A DNA stretch of 6,594 nt, taken from NCBI GenBank assembly GCA_019347795.1, contig JAHWKS010000334.1, forward strand, positions 1 through 6,594, in the 5' to 3' direction. Every line of letters begins with the position of its first letter. Within the stretch, counting starts at the first letter, position 1. The translations under genes and the position numbers were made by a program. Under the pieces are notes generated by a model, which was given only the letters and a program-made list of their open reading frames with translations, had not been told where the DNA came from and made no database searches. This document shows positions 5,817 to 6,594 of this stretch, one piece after another. The DNA is from Planctomycetota bacterium (lineage in GTDB: Bacteria > Planctomycetota > Planctomycetia > Pirellulales > Pirellulaceae).

Positions 5817-6594
5817 TTAGCCCTGCACTCCGACGCCGCCGCTTCCGGACCCAACCGGGATCACTTCGCCGTGCTCCATGGGAATCCAATTGACGCTGAA
5901 ATTCTGATCCCAGACCTCCTTGCGCACGCTGCGGAAAAGATCGAAGCTGTCGGAATAAACCGCAAACTGAATTACGGCCTTGCTAGGGTCAATCCGGCCG
6001 AGGCGCTGCCGCAGCTTGGAATCCGGTCGGAGCGCCGCTTCCAGCGTTTCTCCCGCTTGGCCGTCGCGCGAGACAACATCTTTTTGCATCAGGACCAGCG
6101 TCCCCACGAGCACGAAGGTTACTTTCATGTCGAAATCACCCGCGGGCAGCGTGCCCCCGCGCGCGTCCACAAACGCTTCCAACTTGGCCGAGTCGTCAAG
6201 GATGCGTTTGAAGTTTTCCGACCATTCGTCGAAGTCAAGAATCGCGACTCTTCCGTTCTCGCACACGAGGGCCAACGGGGTCTCCTTCTGCTCGGTCCGC
6301 AAAATGGGCGGACGAAACCCGATTTGCCGCGGTTTTTCCTTCTCCGGCTCCCGGACCTCGTCCTCCGGATCGGGCGTCTTGAGGTCGCCAATTTTTTTCA
6401 TCAATTCTTCGATGCCGGCTTCGATCCGGGGCATCTTCTCCTCGAGCACGGCGATTTGTTCGTCAATCGCCTGCACCTGGCTGCGCAGCATGCTGATTCT
6501 TTTGAGAAGAATCTCCTCCGTCGGATCGGCGGCTTTTGCCGAAGGCCCGAGGGAAAGAAGGAGCGCCGCCGCCAAGCCGAGCGCCAGGCGCCGC
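5817..6594 (-). CDS. Exported protein with N-terminal coiled coil, 5'-partial at the window edge
   Basis: The frame is open through the right edge, so the true start lies beyond base 6594. A TTG at 6575 is in frame but falls inside the hydrophobic core of a signal peptide: the codons upstream of it read RRLALG. The core continues LAAALLLSLG and ends in a good signal peptidase I site, AKA before ADPTEE. Counting from that TTG, residues 20-62 form a leucine-rich coiled coil and 66-90 a charged, Pro-containing linker. A globular region of about 150 residues follows, with LALVCENGRVAILDFDEW at 101-118 and IQFAVYSDSFDLFRSVR at 202-218. The second segment resembles the C-terminal part of ExbD/TolR-type periplasmic domains, though I am not certain. 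The C-terminus ends in a Gly/Ser-rich tail (VGSGSGGVGVQG). It is the first visible gene of the minus-strand cluster, 28 bases ahead of the zinc-ribbon gene. Function unknown. Confidence 0.75.
   Translation of the reverse strand, partial: RRLALGLAAALLLSLGPSAKAADPTEEILLKRISMLRSQVQAIDEQIAVLEEKMPRIEAGIEELMKKIGDLKTPDPEDEVREPEKEKPRQIGFRPPILRTEQKETPLALVCENGRVAILDFDEWSENFKRILDDSAKLEAFVDARGGTLPAGDFDMKVTFVLVGTLVLMQKDVVSRDGQAGETLEAALRPDSKLRQRLGRIDPSKAVIQFAVYSDSFDLFRSVRKEVWDQNFSVNWIPMEHGEVIPVGSGSGGVGVQG

Noticed and set aside
5789..5854. Extension of the zinc-ribbon protein to a TTG at 5854
   Set aside because: It would overlap the upstream gene by 38 bases and adds residues with no recognisable content. 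The ATG at 5788 leaves a normal 28-base gap.
4667..5893. Long plus-strand ORF opposite the membrane protein gene
   Set aside because: Arg/Gln/His-rich antisense translation. The minus strand encodes a zinc ribbon, a transmembrane helix and an orderly helical domain here.
6573..6575. TTG at 6575 as the start of the coiled-coil exported protein
   Set aside because: In-frame codons upstream give Arg-Arg and more hydrophobic residues, completing a signal peptide. The start lies outside the window.

Overview
The window is GC-rich and its gene content points to a planctomycete, probably near the Pirellulales. The clearest marker is an SHD1 (Sla1 homology domain 1) secreted protein, a family especially common in planctomycetes. 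Large, poorly characterised envelope proteins and a eukaryote-like vault/SPFH protein fit the same picture. The lineage call is an inference from domains; no rRNA or other taxonomic marker is present.

Layout. Bases 1-222 hold no gene I can support. A plus-strand gene (223-2169) encodes a multidomain protein. It carries a type II secretion/pilus ATPase N-terminal-type domain without any ATPase, then beta repeats and an SPFH 'shoulder' resembling eukaryotic major vault protein, then a long charged coiled coil and a conserved-looking tail. A 176-base convergent intergenic region (2170-2345) follows and carries small repeats. The rest is a minus-strand three-gene cluster, read from right to left: an exported protein whose N-terminus lies beyond the window edge (5817-6594), a zinc-ribbon, single-span membrane protein with a large helical/TPR-like domain (3380-5788), and an exported SHD1 protein (2346-3287, with a longer reading frame possible to 3380).

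How they may work together. The three minus-strand genes are packed closely (28 bases between the first two; the third reading frame overlaps the second stop as TAATG). All three have export or membrane signals, so they look like one envelope operon. The first protein has a C-terminal segment reminiscent of ExbD/TolR periplasmic domains, which raises the possibility of a link to a proton-driven envelope machine encoded just outside the window. The plus-strand vault-like gene is convergent to this operon and need not be functionally linked to it. It is the most interesting item here. No tRNA, rRNA, CRISPR array, insertion sequence or clear intrinsic terminator was found.
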